The notes under the pieces are model-generated. The model was not told the origin of the DNA. It saw nothing but the letters and a program-made list of their open reading frames with translations, and did no database searches. Shown one piece after another: positions 7,126 through 16,370 of a stretch of 64,000 bases of DNA. How positions within the stretch are numbered: the first letter of the stretch is position 1; every line of letters begins with the position of its first letter. The translations under genes were made by a program, and so were the position numbers. The DNA is taken from assembly GCF_000385335.1 (NCBI RefSeq), contig NZ_ARWA01000001.1:2124001-2188000 (forward strand), read 5' to 3'. This DNA comes from Methyloferula stellata AR4 (GTDB lineage: Bacteria; Pseudomonadota; Alphaproteobacteria; Rhizobiales; Beijerinckiaceae).

Positions 7126-7591
7126 CGCTATAGTCTCCGACAATAAATTTTGGCTGGTCAAGGTTTAGTGTGGATCTGCGGTGCAACGCTGAATTCATAT
7201 AGCCGGTATAGAGGCTATTCGCTTTGATCTTTGCCGCACCGTCAACTTCTGCGATAATAAAAACGCTTCGAGCGACAAACCAACCGAAGACACGCACGTC
7301 ACTTGTCTTTAGCTCCCAAATACCATTGGTAGTAGGAAGCATGGAATGTGATTTCTCATAAAAGGCAAAATTGTCTCCTGACACAAAGTCGTATAACAGG
7401 GTCTCAATCTGTTCCAGGGGTGATTGCCTCCCCGCGTCGAGTGCAGGTTGTAGATGCGGTAGTACATTGTCGAGCCAATCAATTACATGCGGATAACCGT
7501 ATAGTCTGCGCAAAGGCGGTTCGTGCGCTTCTAAACCGCCGCCAATGGATATTAGATGGCCCGATTGCACTAAGATAGAAATTGTTGCCAT
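7115..7591 (-). CDS. Small toxin-like protein upstream of XRE regulator
   Basis: 158 residues, family not certain. The C-terminal half has a run of short beta strands (NGIWELKTSDVRVFGWFVAR, then a second hydrophobic strand and a helix) that recalls the RelE/HigB or phage Gp49-like mRNA-interferase fold, where WEL followed by alternating strands is common. The N-terminal half is helical with a WLDNVLPHL segment. It is the first gene of the cassette and overlaps the XRE gene. Toxin function is inferred from gene order and the WEL-strand pattern. The AT-rich 110 bases upstream should hold the promoter. Confidence 0.55.
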   Translation of the reverse strand: MATISILVQSGHLISIGGGLEAHEPPLRRLYGYPHVIDWLDNVLPHLQPALDAGRQSPLEQIETLLYDFVSGDNFAFYEKSHSMLPTTNGIWELKTSDVRVFGWFVARSVFIIAEVDGAAKIKANSLYTGYMNSALHRRSTLNLDQPKFIVGDYSDVL

Positions 7592-7701
7592 TTAAGTCAA
7601 CGCAACCTAACTGGATTTTTAAAAATATAGCCAAGCTGGCACATCCATAGGCGCTCGGCGACGCAAAAATAGCACAATCGGTGATTTTTATTGGTCAATT
7701 T

Positions 7702-8595
7702 TTAATCAGTAACTCGTTTGAAACTCGCATGCCGCAGCTGGCCTGCGCGTGTGATGTCCCGATAGGCGATCTCCGCTTTGAGTTCCGGCCGGCACCACAC
7801 GGCCTTGTCGAGCCGCAGGCCGGAAATGATCGGCGTTTGGCTCACGAGCTTGTCGAGCCTGGCTTTGAGATCGCGCGCGACGCGTTCCGAAAAGCCGGTC
7901 CCGACCGCGCCGGCATAATGCAGCCGATCGGCGAGCACCGTCGCGACATGGATCGCGCCCAAGGCGCCGCGCATCGCGGTTGACGGCTGATAGCCGATGA
8001 TCAGGAAGGTGTCCGACTGGACGCATTTGATCTTGAGCCAATCGCCATTCTTTTTGCCGGACCGGTAAGGCCGGTCACGCCGTTTTGAGACGATGCCCTC
8101 GAGTCCCACCCGGCAGGCATGATCGAAGATCCGCGCGCCAGGCGCGTCGAATTCTTGGCTGATAACGAGCGCGGCGCCGGTGCCATCGCCGATCAACCCT
8201 TCGAGCACAGCGTGGCGGTTTTCGAGCGGCCATGCGCGAAGATCCATCCCGTCGAAATAGAGAAGATCGAAGGCGAAGATCTGGATCTTTGCGCCGCCGC
8301 CGCACCGGCCGAGCGCTTTTTGCAGATCCCCGAAATGCGAGCGGCCGAATTCGTCCAGCACCACGGCCTCGCCGTCGATGATGGCGCTGCGCACGGGAAG
8401 CGCCTCAACGGCCGACGTGATCGCCGGAAAGCGCCGGGTCCAATCGAGGCCGCCGCTGGTCCGGACCGTCGCCTTGCCATCCTTCAGATAGGCGGAGACC
8501 CTGTAACCGTCCCATTTGATCTCGTGCAGCCAAGCAGGGCCCGCCGGCGGCACCTTGGCCAGGGTCGGCTTGCAGGGCTCGACCCAGGCCGGCAT
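7702..8595 (-). CDS. LigD-type ATP-dependent DNA ligase, 5' end frameshifted
   Basis: 297 residues. Ligase motif I with the nucleotidyl lysine is present (LHEIKWDGYR, near residue 28), followed by IIDGEAVVLDEFG (motif III), EGIVSKRRDRPYRSG (motif IV), and WLKIKC (motif V). The OB domain follows, so the catalytic core is complete. The protein resembles the ligase part of LigD without the polymerase and nuclease domains. Upstream the same frame codes VAEHLVDFVSSRAVVAKPAD, but is closed by a TAG at 8686-8688, while a start-like MAKAPGRPRLRKAN begins at 8729 in another frame. A one-base indel near 8690 has probably removed the original start, leaving ATG 8595. No Ku gene is nearby. Confidence 0.8.
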   Translation of the reverse strand: MPAWVEPCKPTLAKVPPAGPAWLHEIKWDGYRVSAYLKDGKATVRTSGGLDWTRRFPAITSAVEALPVRSAIIDGEAVVLDEFGRSHFGDLQKALGRCGGGAKIQIFAFDLLYFDGMDLRAWPLENRHAVLEGLIGDGTGAALVISQEFDAPGARIFDHACRVGLEGIVSKRRDRPYRSGKKNGDWLKIKCVQSDTFLIIGYQPSTAMRGALGAIHVATVLADRLHYAGAVGTGFSERVARDLKARLDKLVSQTPIISGLRLDKAVWCRPELKAEIAYRDITRAGQLRHASFKRVTD

Positions 8596-8889
8596 GGGCT
8601 CGTCGAAGAGTTCGAGCTGGCGCCGATCGGCCGGCTTGGCGACGACCGCGCGGCTAGAGACAAAATCGACGAGATGCTCGGCGACCTATTGGCTTTGCGC
8701 AGGCGCGGGCGGCCAGGGGCTTTGGCCATGCCACAAGGTTACAGGCATTCCTTACAAATTGACGAATCTGGAGGGTTGACGAGGCAAGCCGGCGTTAAGG
8801 GCATCGTCAGTTTAACTTGGCTGCGATGCCGAAGCAGGAACCAAATGTCCCGGTGACGCGCTTAACATTGAGAGCCAAAGTCGGCTGCG

Positions 8890-9114
8890 ATGCCTTTAGG
8901 TAGCAATTTTCTTATGCCAACCAACCTTCCGCCGCCCGACAATTGCAGGCCATTTTCGTTTGAGGAGTCGACGGGGAAACGGCGTCAAACGACATTGCTC
9001 TGGGCCTTAATCATCGGTCTCGCGACCGTCTTGTGCCTGTCGATTCTCACCCGGCTGGATTCGGGATCGGCCGTAGCATGCACTACTGAATTTTGCCCAA
9101 ACCAATTGAATTGA
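8890..9114 (+). CDS. Small predicted membrane protein
   Basis: 74 residues, unknown family. A Pro-rich polar N-terminus is followed by one membrane helix at about residues 38-55 (LLWALIIGLATVLCLSILT) and a short tail with two cysteines. An ATG at 8914 would shorten it by eight residues. No ribosome site is obvious at either start. Presence of a clean single-span helix is the main support. Confidence 0.4.
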   Translation: MPLGSNFLMPTNLPPPDNCRPFSFEESTGKRRQTTLLWALIIGLATVLCLSILTRLDSGSAVACTTEFCPNQLN

Positions 9115-9156
9115 TGGGCATGCATCCTCCGGGTCGTTCGTGGTGCATCAGGGCAC

Positions 9157-9330
9157 TTACTGAGGAGATCGCAAGACGTCGCCAAATGCGATGAGCCTGA
9201 TCGCCAAGGCCGTCGCCATCAATATGCCAAGTCCCATGACAGCGGCGACGGAGCGCCAATAATAGCGTTCGCGCAACGGCAGATGCCGCCACGCCCTGCG
9301 CTCGTCAAAGGACGGCCGAGCATAAGGCAC
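9157..9330 (-). CDS. 57-residue single-span membrane protein
   Basis: A GTG-started frame of 58 codons. The product has a charged, aromatic amphipathic N-terminus (FDERRAWRHLPLRERYYW), one membrane helix at about residues 28-49 (VAAVMGLGILMATALAIRLI), and a short tail. The charge pattern (Arg-rich before the helix) fits an N-in single-pass protein. There is no clear ribosome site. Function unknown. It faces the preceding small membrane-protein gene convergently. Confidence 0.45.
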   Translation of the reverse strand: MPYARPSFDERRAWRHLPLRERYYWRSVAAVMGLGILMATALAIRLIAFGDVLRSPQ

Positions 9331-9456
9331 GGCGGTTAAGGAAGGTGAATCGGTGCCTTAAAATGGTCACCGCCACTGAGTTATGGATATCTCAGTATCG
9401 CACACGACTTGCGTGACTTTGCCGGTCAAAAGCGGCGATGCCGCATAAGGAAAGCC

Positions 9457-9681
9457 ATGAGCGCGAACGGAAAAAATGCTCCAGAGAATCATGGCGGAGC
9501 AGATCCAGACGACGCACCAGAATTGGACGATGCATTCTTTGAGCGCGCCGAGATCCGCGATGGCGGCGTCTTGATCAAGGAAGGCGAGCCGCCGATCGGT
9601 CGGCCGGCGGTGGAATCGCCGAAGCCCAAAACCGAAAGGAAGGTGCGGCCGTCTGGCTTGCGGCGTCAGCAAAAGGCTTGA
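9457..9681 (+). CDS. BrnA-antitoxin-like small protein without DNA-binding domain
   Basis: 74 residues from ATG 9457, with AAGGA six bases upstream. The acidic N-terminus (DAPELDDAFFERAEIRDGG) and the GRPAVESPKPK turn recall the toxin-binding part of BrnA antitoxins. In BrnA the GRP-x-S-x-x-PK turn leads into a ribbon-helix-helix domain; here the frame ends in a basic tail instead, and no other frame supplies the missing domain. No BrnT toxin gene is adjacent. It is either a diverged orphan or a chance resemblance. Confidence 0.45.
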   Translation: MSANGKNAPENHGGADPDDAPELDDAFFERAEIRDGGVLIKEGEPPIGRPAVESPKPKTERKVRPSGLRRQQKA

Positions 9682-9991
9682 GTCGTTAATTGCTTTTCTC
9701 GACCTAACGTCAAACCCGCCGCCATCTGGCAGGATTGGGCGTCAGCAGCCCGTTTCCGTGCTCAATTTTGAGCGCGGATTGGGATTTCACAAAAGGTGGG
9801 ACACTCGCTTCGATGATCCCTCGGAAGAATAACCTAATTTTTCCGGTCCCACTTTGTTATAAACCATTGTAAATATTAAATTATTGTACTACCCCCGCCC
9901 GCACCAACGCCCTAAAGACTCCGGGATCGGGCCACGACGGTTTAAGTGCACGGCTTTTGCTTGCGATATTCAGGACAAAGAGGAGGTGACA
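9682..9991. other. Intergenic region, no gene seen
   Basis: 310 bases. The right half is AT-rich (9835-9890) and can hold the promoter of the following small acidic protein; the strong AGGAGG at 9981-9986 belongs to that gene. I see no RNA gene, repeat or convincing terminator here. Confidence 0.5.
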
Positions 9992-10252
9992 TTGGACGAA
10001 CTTGAGAGCAAGGCACGGCAGGTTTTGATCGAGTATGAAGCCATTTCGGAATGTGACGTTCACAAGGGCGTCTATCTCGACAATGGCGATCCCGAGGCCG
10101 TGAGCAAGGCTTACGCCGCCGCCGCCGAAATGGTGTCCGGTGGCCAGATCGAGACGACCAAAGAGAAATTCTTAGGCGCCATCGGCAGCGTGCTCGGTGA
10201 GGCCAGTGAGGAATGCCCGAAATGCGAGGGCGATGGCGAGGGCGAAGAGTGA
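9992..10252 (+). CDS. Small acidic protein of unknown function
   Basis: 86 residues from a TTG with AGGAGG five bases upstream, one of the best ribosome sites in the window. An ATG further up (9884) has no such site. The product is very acidic and helical, and ends in a CPKCEGDGEGEE tail with a CxxC pair that could bind a metal or form a disulfide. I do not recognise the family. The DsrE-like gene follows 79 bases later on the same strand. Confidence 0.65.
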   Translation: MDELESKARQVLIEYEAISECDVHKGVYLDNGDPEAVSKAYAAAAEMVSGGQIETTKEKFLGAIGSVLGEASEECPKCEGDGEGEE

Positions 10253-10331
10253 GCCTGGCTCCGAAGAGATGAGTCCTGCCCGCTTTCGCGCAAGCGCCCG
10301 TGAAACCCGCCAATGCAGCAAGGGACGCCAG

Positions 10332-10787
10332 ATGGACAGACGCATTTTCGGGCGCTTCGGCGCGGCTGCATTTCTGGCATTGGCCGGCTCGGCGCGCGCT
10401 CGGGCCGCGGACGACCGGCGGCAACACCGCATCGTAGTTCAGGTCAGCGTCAACGATCCGGCGCTGATGAATTTGGCGCTGGGCAATATTGAAAATATCG
10501 CCAGGCATTATGAAAGCACGGGCGAGAGCGTCCTCATCGATCTGACTGCCTTCGGGCCAGGCTATGTGATGATGCGGGCAGACACGTCGCCGGTGAAATC
10601 GCGCATCGCCGACATAAGTCAGCGCTATTCGTTTGTCCGATTCTCGGCCTGTCAGAATGCGCGGCGCGCCATGGCCGCCGCCGAAGGAAAAGAGATTTTG
10701 CAAATCGCTGAAGCCACAGACGTGCAGGCAGGCGTCATTCACATCGCCGAACTTCAGGAACAGGGTTGGTCCTATCTCCGCCCCTGA
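10332..10787 (+). CDS. Secreted DsrE-family protein
   Basis: 151 residues from ATG 10332 (MDRRIFGRFGAAAFLALAGS), which looks like a twin-arginine or Sec signal peptide cut near an A-R-A motif at residue 23-25. The mature part (RIVVQVSVNDPALMNLALGN, IENIARHYE, VLIDLTAFGPGYVMMRAD, YSFVRFSACQNARRAMAAAE) follows the DsrE/YchN alpha-beta fold. The cysteine in FSACQNARRAM sits where many DsrE-like proteins keep their single conserved Cys. DsrE proteins act in sulfur transfer, but periplasmic versions are uncharacterised. The frame is open further upstream, but without a signal peptide at that start. Confidence 0.75.
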   Translation: MDRRIFGRFGAAAFLALAGSARARAADDRRQHRIVVQVSVNDPALMNLALGNIENIARHYESTGESVLIDLTAFGPGYVMMRADTSPVKSRIADISQRYSFVRFSACQNARRAMAAAEGKEILQIAEATDVQAGVIHIAELQEQGWSYLRP

Positions 10788-11095
10788 GCTCGCACGAAAC
10801 GCAAGCCTTCGAATTGCCGTCCTAAACCTGAGGCTGCCCTACCGCATCTTATACGCGGGCCACTCCCCTTTCGATGCCGTCTGACACCAGCCGGTCACAA
10901 ACGTTGACGGTTTATTTAGTGTTTCAACGTACGTATTTACCCTCGGGACGGGGAAAAAGGGCTGCGCGCTATCTGATTCGAGAAGGTTTGAGGGCAATCA
11001 TTCTATCAGCTGGCTTGGTCTGAACTCCCCCCTCCAGAAATTGCAACGCGCGGCGATCTCGGAAGCGATCGGCGAGTGTTTTCTACGAGGGCCAC
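10788..11095. other. Upstream region of the chemotaxis operon
   Basis: 308 bases without a gene. It should contain the promoter of the long chemotaxis operon. An inverted repeat ACGTTGA-N16-TCAACGT lies at 10901-10930, about 170 bases before the MCP start. I cannot identify a convincing sigma-70 or sigma-28 promoter by eye. Confidence 0.4.
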
Positions 11096-13018
11096 ATGCG
11101 GTTCAGCAACCTAAATATTGCCGGTAAGATCTCCGTCGGCGGCAAGATTATTCTCGTCGTCATCGCCGTCATCGAAGTGGCTCTGTTCTTCGCTTTCAGA
11201 GAACTCGATAAAATGACGGATGCGAGTGTGCAATCTTTTATGGTGCGCGCCGAACTTGAGAGAAGCTTCGCCGCCGCCGAGGATATGATCGCCAGTTCGC
11301 GCGGCTTCGTGATCACGCAGAATCCCCGCTTTGTCAGCTCTTACGAAAATGCCGTCAAGACCGGCGTGGACGCTTTGAATGCTGCCCGTGCAGCAGCAGC
11401 CGGCCAGGCCGATGTTCTTGCCGGCATAGATAAGATCGGCGCCGCCATCGCCGCTTACGAGCATGACGTGGGCGATCCGCAGATGCAGTTCTCGCGTGAT
11501 CCGCAGACAATCGGCAAGGCCGTGGAACTTGCGAAGTCTGAACGGGCCGGCGAATTGCGCCGCAACTACCGCGAGGCCGGGGAGGCCGCACAGGTCAAGG
11601 TCGCGACATGGTCGCAAGCGATTCAGAAAGTCCAGGATTGGACGACCTACGGACTTTATCTGGCGCTTGTCGCGATCGCATGCGTGACGATTGGCTTCGC
11701 TCTTGCCATCGGCCGCTGGCTGAAGTCCTGGATCACTGCGCCTCTGGCCGACATGACAGAGGCGATGAACAAGCTTGCCGCGGGTGACAATAGCATCACC
11801 GTTCCGTCGCTCGGTTGGGGCGACGAGATGGGCCAGATGGCCAAGGCCGTGCAGACCTTCAAGAAAAATGCGATCGAGCAGAAGCGCCTGGCGAGCGAGG
11901 CAGCCGACGCCCGCCGGATGACCGAGGCCGAACGCCAAATTCACGAGGCTGAAAAGGCGAAGGAAGCCGAAGACAGGCAATTGGCCATCACCATGCTCGG
12001 CCAGGGCCTCGGATGTCTCGCCAATGGCGATCTGATGCATCGCATCGAAACGCCTTTTGCGGAGTCGACGGAAAAGCTGCGTTCGGAATTCAATGTTTCA
12101 GTCGAGCAACTGCAAAAGACGATGCTGACGATCATCTCGAATGCCGAAGCGATCCGCTCAGGTACCGGAGAGATCTCAATGGCGGCCGACGATCTTTCGC
12201 GCCGTACGGAACAGCAGGCCGCGAATCTCGAAGAGACGGCGGCCGCGCTCGATCAGATCACGGCGACGGTTCGCAAGACGGCCGACGGCGCAACACATGC
12301 CCGTGACGTCGTTTCGTCGGCCAAAGCCGATGCCGACAAGGGTGGCGAAGTCGTCCGCCTCGCGATCGGGGCGATGAGCGGAATCGAAAAATCATCGCAG
12401 CAGATCGGCCAGATCATCGGCGTCATCGACGAGATCGCTTTCCAGACCAATCTCCTCGCGCTGAACGCAGGCGTCGAGGCCGCCCGCGCTGGCGATGCCG
12501 GCCGCGGTTTTGCGGTGGTTGCATCGGAAGTTCGCGCTTTGGCGCAGCGCTCCGCCGAAGCCGCGAAGGAAATCAAGAGCCTGATTGCAGCTTCGACCGC
12601 GCAGGTCGATCAAGGCGTCGATCTCGTCGCCGAGACCGGCAAGGCGCTGGAACGCATCGTCGCGCAGGTTGCCGACATCAACAATGTCGTCTCCGAAATC
12701 GCCGCGAGCGCGCATGAACAGGCAACCGGCTTGAAAGAAGTCAATGCCGCTGTCAACCAGATGGATCAGGTCACGCAGCAAAATGCGGCCATGGTCGAAC
12801 AGACCACGGCGGCCGCTTATTCGCTCAATCAGGAAACCGAAAAGCTCACGGCGCTGGTGAGCCGCTTCCAGGTCGGTCATTCGCAGCCGATGCGGAGTGC
12901 ATCGCCAAAGCCTGGCCGCCAATCGGCGCCGGCGCTGAAGACGGTCGCAGGACGCGGCGGTTCGTCAGCCGTCCGTAAGCATGAAGCTGTGGCCGAAGAC
13001 GGCTGGGAAGAGTTCTGA
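11096..13018 (+). CDS. Methyl-accepting chemotaxis protein with CheR-binding tail
   Basis: 640 residues, first gene of the chemotaxis operon. Membrane helices at about 17-36 and 187-208 flank a roughly 150-residue helical sensor domain of four-helix or CHASE3-like type. Two HAMP-like segments follow (about 209-262 and 295-345). The signalling hairpin includes the tip [20 protein letters not shown] ([11 protein letters not shown] follows), and methylation helices on both sides are Ala/Glu/Gln-rich. The last residues, DGWEEF, match the xWxxF pentapeptide that tethers CheR and CheB, so this receptor should serve as a high-abundance adaptation platform. It corresponds in position to the receptor that opens the rhizobial che operon. 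Confidence 0.93.
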   Translation: MRFSNLNIAGKISVGGKIILVVIAVIEVALFFAFRELDKMTDASVQSFMVRAELERSFAAAEDMIASSRGFVITQNPRFVSSYENAVKTGVDALNAARAAAAGQADVLAGIDKIGAAIAAYEHDVGDPQMQFSRDPQTIGKAVELAKSERAGELRRNYREAGEAAQVKVATWSQAIQKVQDWTTYGLYLALVAIACVTIGFALAIGRWLKSWITAPLADMTEAMNKLAAGDNSITVPSLGWGDEMGQMAKAVQTFKKNAIEQKRLASEAADARRMTEAERQIHEAEKAKEAEDRQLAITMLGQGLGCLANGDLMHRIETPFAESTEKLRSEFNVSVEQLQKTMLTIISNAEAIRSGTGEISMAADDLSRRTEQQAANLEETAAALDQITATVRKTADGATHARDVVSSAKADADKGGEVVRLAIGAMSGIEKSSQQIGQIIGVIDEIAFQTNLLALNAGVEAARAGDAGRGFAVVASEVRALAQRSAEAAKEIKSLIAASTAQVDQGVDLVAETGKALERIVAQVADINNVVSEIAASAHEQATGLKEVNAAVNQMDQVTQQNAAMVEQTTAAAYSLNQETEKLTALVSRFQVGHSQPMRSASPKPGRQSAPALKTVAGRGGSSAVRKHEAVAEDGWEEF

Positions 13019-13025
13019 GCCGAGC

Positions 13026-13328
13026 ATGACATCCGAACCCAACACCCCACACGCAACTTTAGAGCTTGCCGAGGTTCTTGACCTCAAAGCCGCGGCGCCG
13101 CTCGCAAGCTCGCTTCTGGCCCATCGCGGTAGCGATGTCGCTCTCGATGCATCGCGAGTCCGCCGCTTGGGCGGGCAATGCCTGCAGATTCTGCTCTCCG
13201 CCAAAAACACGTGGAACGCAGATGAAGTGTCGCTCGAGTTCATTAATCCATCCGAGGATTTTGCCGAAGCACTTCAGGGTTTCGGGTTCTCTTTAGATAA
13301 ACTCATGGATCAGGAATTGTCTCGATGA
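13026..13328 (+). CDS. STAS-domain chemotaxis protein (CheS-like)
   Basis: 100 residues from ATG 13026, 7 bases after the MCP stop. Single STAS fold: a strand-helix opening (LELAEVLDLKAAAPLASSL), LDASRVRRLGGQCLQILLSA, and a C-terminal helix. The usual phosphorylatable Ser/Thr after the D-A/S motif is replaced by Arg (DASRVRRLG). In Sinorhizobium meliloti the gene in this place, CheS, is a STAS-like protein that binds CheA and speeds the drainage of phosphate through CheY1. Same role is inferred from position and fold. Its stop overlaps cheY1 (ATGA). Confidence 0.8.
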   Translation: MTSEPNTPHATLELAEVLDLKAAAPLASSLLAHRGSDVALDASRVRRLGGQCLQILLSAKNTWNADEVSLEFINPSEDFAEALQGFGFSLDKLMDQELSR

Positions 13329-13690
13329 GTAAGACCGTTTTAACCGTAGATGATTCGCGTACCATGCGTGACATGCTGATGCTGGCGCTGACCGAGGCTG
13401 GTTACCATGTGGTCCAAGCCGAGGATGGCGTTCACGGACTGGAGATTTTGAAAACTACGGAGCCGGATGTCATCGTCACGGATATCAACATGCCGCGGAT
13501 GGACGGATATGGGTTCATCAAGGGCGTGCGCGGCGACGAGCAGCATCGCACGATTCCGATCCTGGTCCTGACGACCGAAAGCGACGCCGAAAAGAAAGAT
13601 CGTGCGCGCCGTGCCGGAGCGACGGGCTGGATCGTGAAGCCCTTCGACCCCGTCAAACTCGTCGATGCCATTCGCCGCGTTGCTACGTGA
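13325..13690 (+). CDS. cheY: CheY response regulator (first copy)
   Basis: 121 residues, a single receiver domain. Acidic pocket DD at 9-10, phospho-acceptor Asp53 (VTDINMPRMDG), conserved Thr in LVLTTESD, and Lys in WIVKPF are all present. It overlaps the STAS gene by four bases and precedes cheA by 15 bases. In rhizobial systems with two CheY proteins, the one next to cheA often serves as phosphate sink (CheY1), the later one as motor-binding CheY2; that division is inferred here. Confidence 0.95.
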   Translation: MSKTVLTVDDSRTMRDMLMLALTEAGYHVVQAEDGVHGLEILKTTEPDVIVTDINMPRMDGYGFIKGVRGDEQHRTIPILVLTTESDAEKKDRARRAGATGWIVKPFDPVKLVDAIRRVAT

Positions 13691-13705
13691 GTTCGTGAGG
13701 AATCC

Positions 13706-15904
13706 ATGGCTATGGACGCAATGGCGGTCATCAAGCAGACCTTCTTCCAGGAATGCGAAGAACAGCTCGCAGAATTGGAGACGGGTCTTCTCGCGATCGA
13801 AAACGGCGATCACGATCAGGAAATCGTGAACGCGGTTTTCCGCGCGGTTCATTCGATCAAGGGCGGCGCGGGCGCCTTCAGCCTCGATGATCTCGTGCAT
13901 TTCGCGCATATTTTTGAAAATACGCTCGACCTGATGCGCAGCAACCGGCTGCAACCGACGCCGGACGTCGTGAAGACGATGTTGCGGGCGGCCGATGTGC
14001 TGGCCGATCTTGTGCGCGCGGCGCGCGACGACGGCGATTTCGACAATGCGCGAACCGCGGCTCTCGCTCAGGAACTTGCCGCGCTCGGCAATGGCGGCGT
14101 GGCTGGCTCTGCCCCGGCGGCGCAGGAGAAAGAAGAAGAGGGCGATCTCTCGCAATTCCGTCCGAGGCCGATCGCGTTCAACTTCGACGAAGAACCCGCC
14201 GCGCCGGCAGAGCCGGAGAAGAAGACGTTTTCGATCCGTTTCAAACCGAAGCCCGATCTCTATGCCAAGGCCAATGAATCGGCCTTGCTGTTGCGCGAAA
14301 TCGAACGGCTCGGCGAGGCTACGATCACCTGCGACATGAGCGAGCTGCCGCTGTTGAGCGAACTCGACCCGGAAGGCGCCTATCTCGCGTGGACGGTCGA
14401 GCTGAAGACCGATGCGGATGAAGCCGCGATTCGCGAGGTTTTCGAATTCGTCGAATGGGATTGCGATCTCGAGATTGAGGGCGACGAAGCATCCGCCGCC
14501 GAGGAACTCGACGTTTTGGCCCTCATCCGCAAGGTGCGCGAAGCGGTCGAGCCAGAAACGCCAGTTGGCCCCGAAGCATCTGCTACCGAGGCGACTGCGA
14601 AGGCCCGGGAACCGGAAGACCGTGTTTCCGCCAAATCGGCCGATGCTTTGAAGGTCGATCAGGCCAAAGGCGATCATGCGTCGTCGGGTCCGCAGCAAAC
14701 GACGATCCGCGTCGATCTCGACCGTGTGGACCGGCTGATCGATCTTGTCGGTGAACTCGTGATCAACCAGGCCATGCTGGCGCAACGCGTGACGGAGGCG
14801 GGCCTGGCGCGCGGCTCCGACGTCACGGTCGGTCTCGACGAATTGGAGCAATTGACGCGCGGCATTCAAGACAGCGTCATGGCCATTCGCGCGCAACCGG
14901 TGAAATCCGTTTTCCAACGCATGCCACGCCTAGTCCGAGAAGTCGCGGCTTTGACGGGCAAGTCGGTTCGTCTCTTTACCGAAGGCGAAAATACCGAAGT
15001 CGACAAGACCGTCATCGAACGTCTGGCCGATCCTCTGACGCATATGATCCGCAATGCGATCGATCATGGGCTCGAGAAGCCTGAAAAGCGCGTCGCGGCG
15101 GGCAAGCCGGAAGAAGGCCTCGTCCGCTTGTCGGCGGCGCATCGCTCCGGCCGGATCGTGATCGAGGTCGCGGATGATGGGGCGGGTATCGACCGTGCCC
15201 GGGTGCGCGCTTCGGCCGTGAACAAGGGTCTCATTGCGGCGGATGCGCAGCTCTCCGACGATGAGATCGACAATCTGATCTTCCTGCCGGGTTTCTCCAC
15301 GGCCGAGAAAGTATCCGATATTTCCGGCCGCGGCGTCGGCATGGATGTCGTCAAGCGATCGATCCAGGCGCTGGGCGGCCGTATCTCCATCACCTCCAAA
15401 CCGGGGCAGGGGTCGGTTTTCACCTTGAGCCTGCCGCTGACGCTCGCCGTGCTCGACGGCATGGTGGTGACGGTCGCGGGCCAAACGCTCGTCGTGCCGC
15501 TTACCGCGATCGTCGAGACATTGCAGCCGAAGGGCGCCGACGTGCATGGGTTTGGCGGCGGCGCGCGGGTGATCGCGATCCGCAACATGTTCACGCCCTT
15601 GATCGATGTCGGGCGCGAGCTTGGCTATCGCAACGAGGCGGCCGATCCTTTGACCGGGGTGGCGCTTCTCGTCGAGTCGGAAGGCAGCGTGCGCAGCGCT
15701 TTGCTCGTCGATGCGATCCAAGGCCAGCGCCAGGTCGTGATCAAAAGCCTCGAAGCCAATTACCGTCATGTCCATGGCATCGCCGCCGCGACCATTCTGG
15801 GCGACGGCCGCGTCGCTCTGATCCTTGATGTCGATGCCGTCGTCGCGAATTCGCGCGCCGAAATGACGGCCTATCTTGAACCCCACCTTGCCTTAGCAGG
15901 TTAA
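13706..15904 (+). CDS. cheA: Chemotaxis histidine kinase CheA
   Basis: 732 residues. P1 HPt domain with His49 ([13 protein letters not shown]), an acidic Pro/Glu linker and P2-like region (about 130-290), P3 dimerisation helices after [20 protein letters not shown] near 333, P4 ATPase with N box ([12 protein letters not shown]), G1 (VADDGAGID), F box (FLPGFSTA) and G2 ([10 protein letters not shown]), and P5 CheW-like domain from about 590. Complete and of normal length. It receives receptor signals through CheW and phosphorylates both CheY proteins and CheB. AGGA lies just before the ATG; cheW follows after 4 bases. Confidence 0.97.
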   Translation: MAMDAMAVIKQTFFQECEEQLAELETGLLAIENGDHDQEIVNAVFRAVHSIKGGAGAFSLDDLVHFAHIFENTLDLMRSNRLQPTPDVVKTMLRAADVLADLVRAARDDGDFDNARTAALAQELAALGNGGVAGSAPAAQEKEEEGDLSQFRPRPIAFNFDEEPAAPAEPEKKTFSIRFKPKPDLYAKANESALLLREIERLGEATITCDMSELPLLSELDPEGAYLAWTVELKTDADEAAIREVFEFVEWDCDLEIEGDEASAAEELDVLALIRKVREAVEPETPVGPEASATEATAKAREPEDRVSAKSADALKVDQAKGDHASSGPQQTTIRVDLDRVDRLIDLVGELVINQAMLAQRVTEAGLARGSDVTVGLDELEQLTRGIQDSVMAIRAQPVKSVFQRMPRLVREVAALTGKSVRLFTEGENTEVDKTVIERLADPLTHMIRNAIDHGLEKPEKRVAAGKPEEGLVRLSAAHRSGRIVIEVADDGAGIDRARVRASAVNKGLIAADAQLSDDEIDNLIFLPGFSTAEKVSDISGRGVGMDVVKRSIQALGGRISITSKPGQGSVFTLSLPLTLAVLDGMVVTVAGQTLVVPLTAIVETLQPKGADVHGFGGGARVIAIRNMFTPLIDVGRELGYRNEAADPLTGVALLVESEGSVRSALLVDAIQGQRQVVIKSLEANYRHVHGIAAATILGDGRVALILDVDAVVANSRAEMTAYLEPHLALAG

Positions 15905-15908
15905 TGCC

Positions 15909-16370
15909 ATGAACGAGATCACCAGAAACGTCAGTGGACGCGAGCTCATCGCCTTTCGCATAGGCGCGCAGGAATTTTGCGTCGACATCATGTCGGTTCG
16001 CGAAATTCGCGGCTGGACTCCGGCGACCGCCTTGCCGCAATCGCCGGGTTTCGTGCGCGGCGTGATCAATTTGCGCGGCGCGGTCCTGCCGATCGTCGAT
16101 CTTGCCGCGAGACTCGGATTCCCGCCGGCCGAACCCACGGCGCGCCATGTCATCATCGTGGCTCAGATCGGAACCCAGGTCGTCGGACTTTTGGTCGATG
16201 CGGTGTCCGACATCCTCACCGTGACCGACGATATCGTGCAACCCACGCCCGATGTCGCATCCGAAATGGCGAAGACTTTCGTCCGCGGCGTTCTCGCCGT
16301 CGAAGGGCGCATGATCAGCCTGATCGCGCTCGACAATCTTCTTCCGGCGCAGGAACGCGAAGCAGCATGA
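15909..16370 (+). CDS. cheW: CheW receptor-kinase coupling protein
   Basis: 153 residues, a single CheW beta-barrel domain ([20 protein letters not shown], then [20 protein letters not shown] and [19 protein letters not shown]). The VINLRG and PIVDL motifs bind the receptor tip and CheA P5. It forms the core array with the operon's MCP and CheA. The stop codon overlaps the cheR start. Confidence 0.96.
   Translation: MNEITRNVSGRELIAFRIGAQEFCVDIMSVREIRGWTPATALPQSPGFVRGVINLRGAVLPIVDLAARLGFPPAEPTARHVIIVAQIGTQVVGLLVDAVSDILTVTDDIVQPTPDVASEMAKTFVRGVLAVEGRMISLIALDNLLPAQEREAA

Noticed and set aside
13340-14917. 525-codon open frame antisense to cheY/cheA
   Set aside because: Shadow of strongly biased high-GC codons in cheA; the product is His/Arg-rich with no family features, while the sense strand is unmistakable.
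15977-16366. N-terminal extension of CheR through cheW
   Set aside because: The extra 130 codons are Arg-rich shadow of cheW; ATG 16367 gives a normal CheR with the usual gene overlap.
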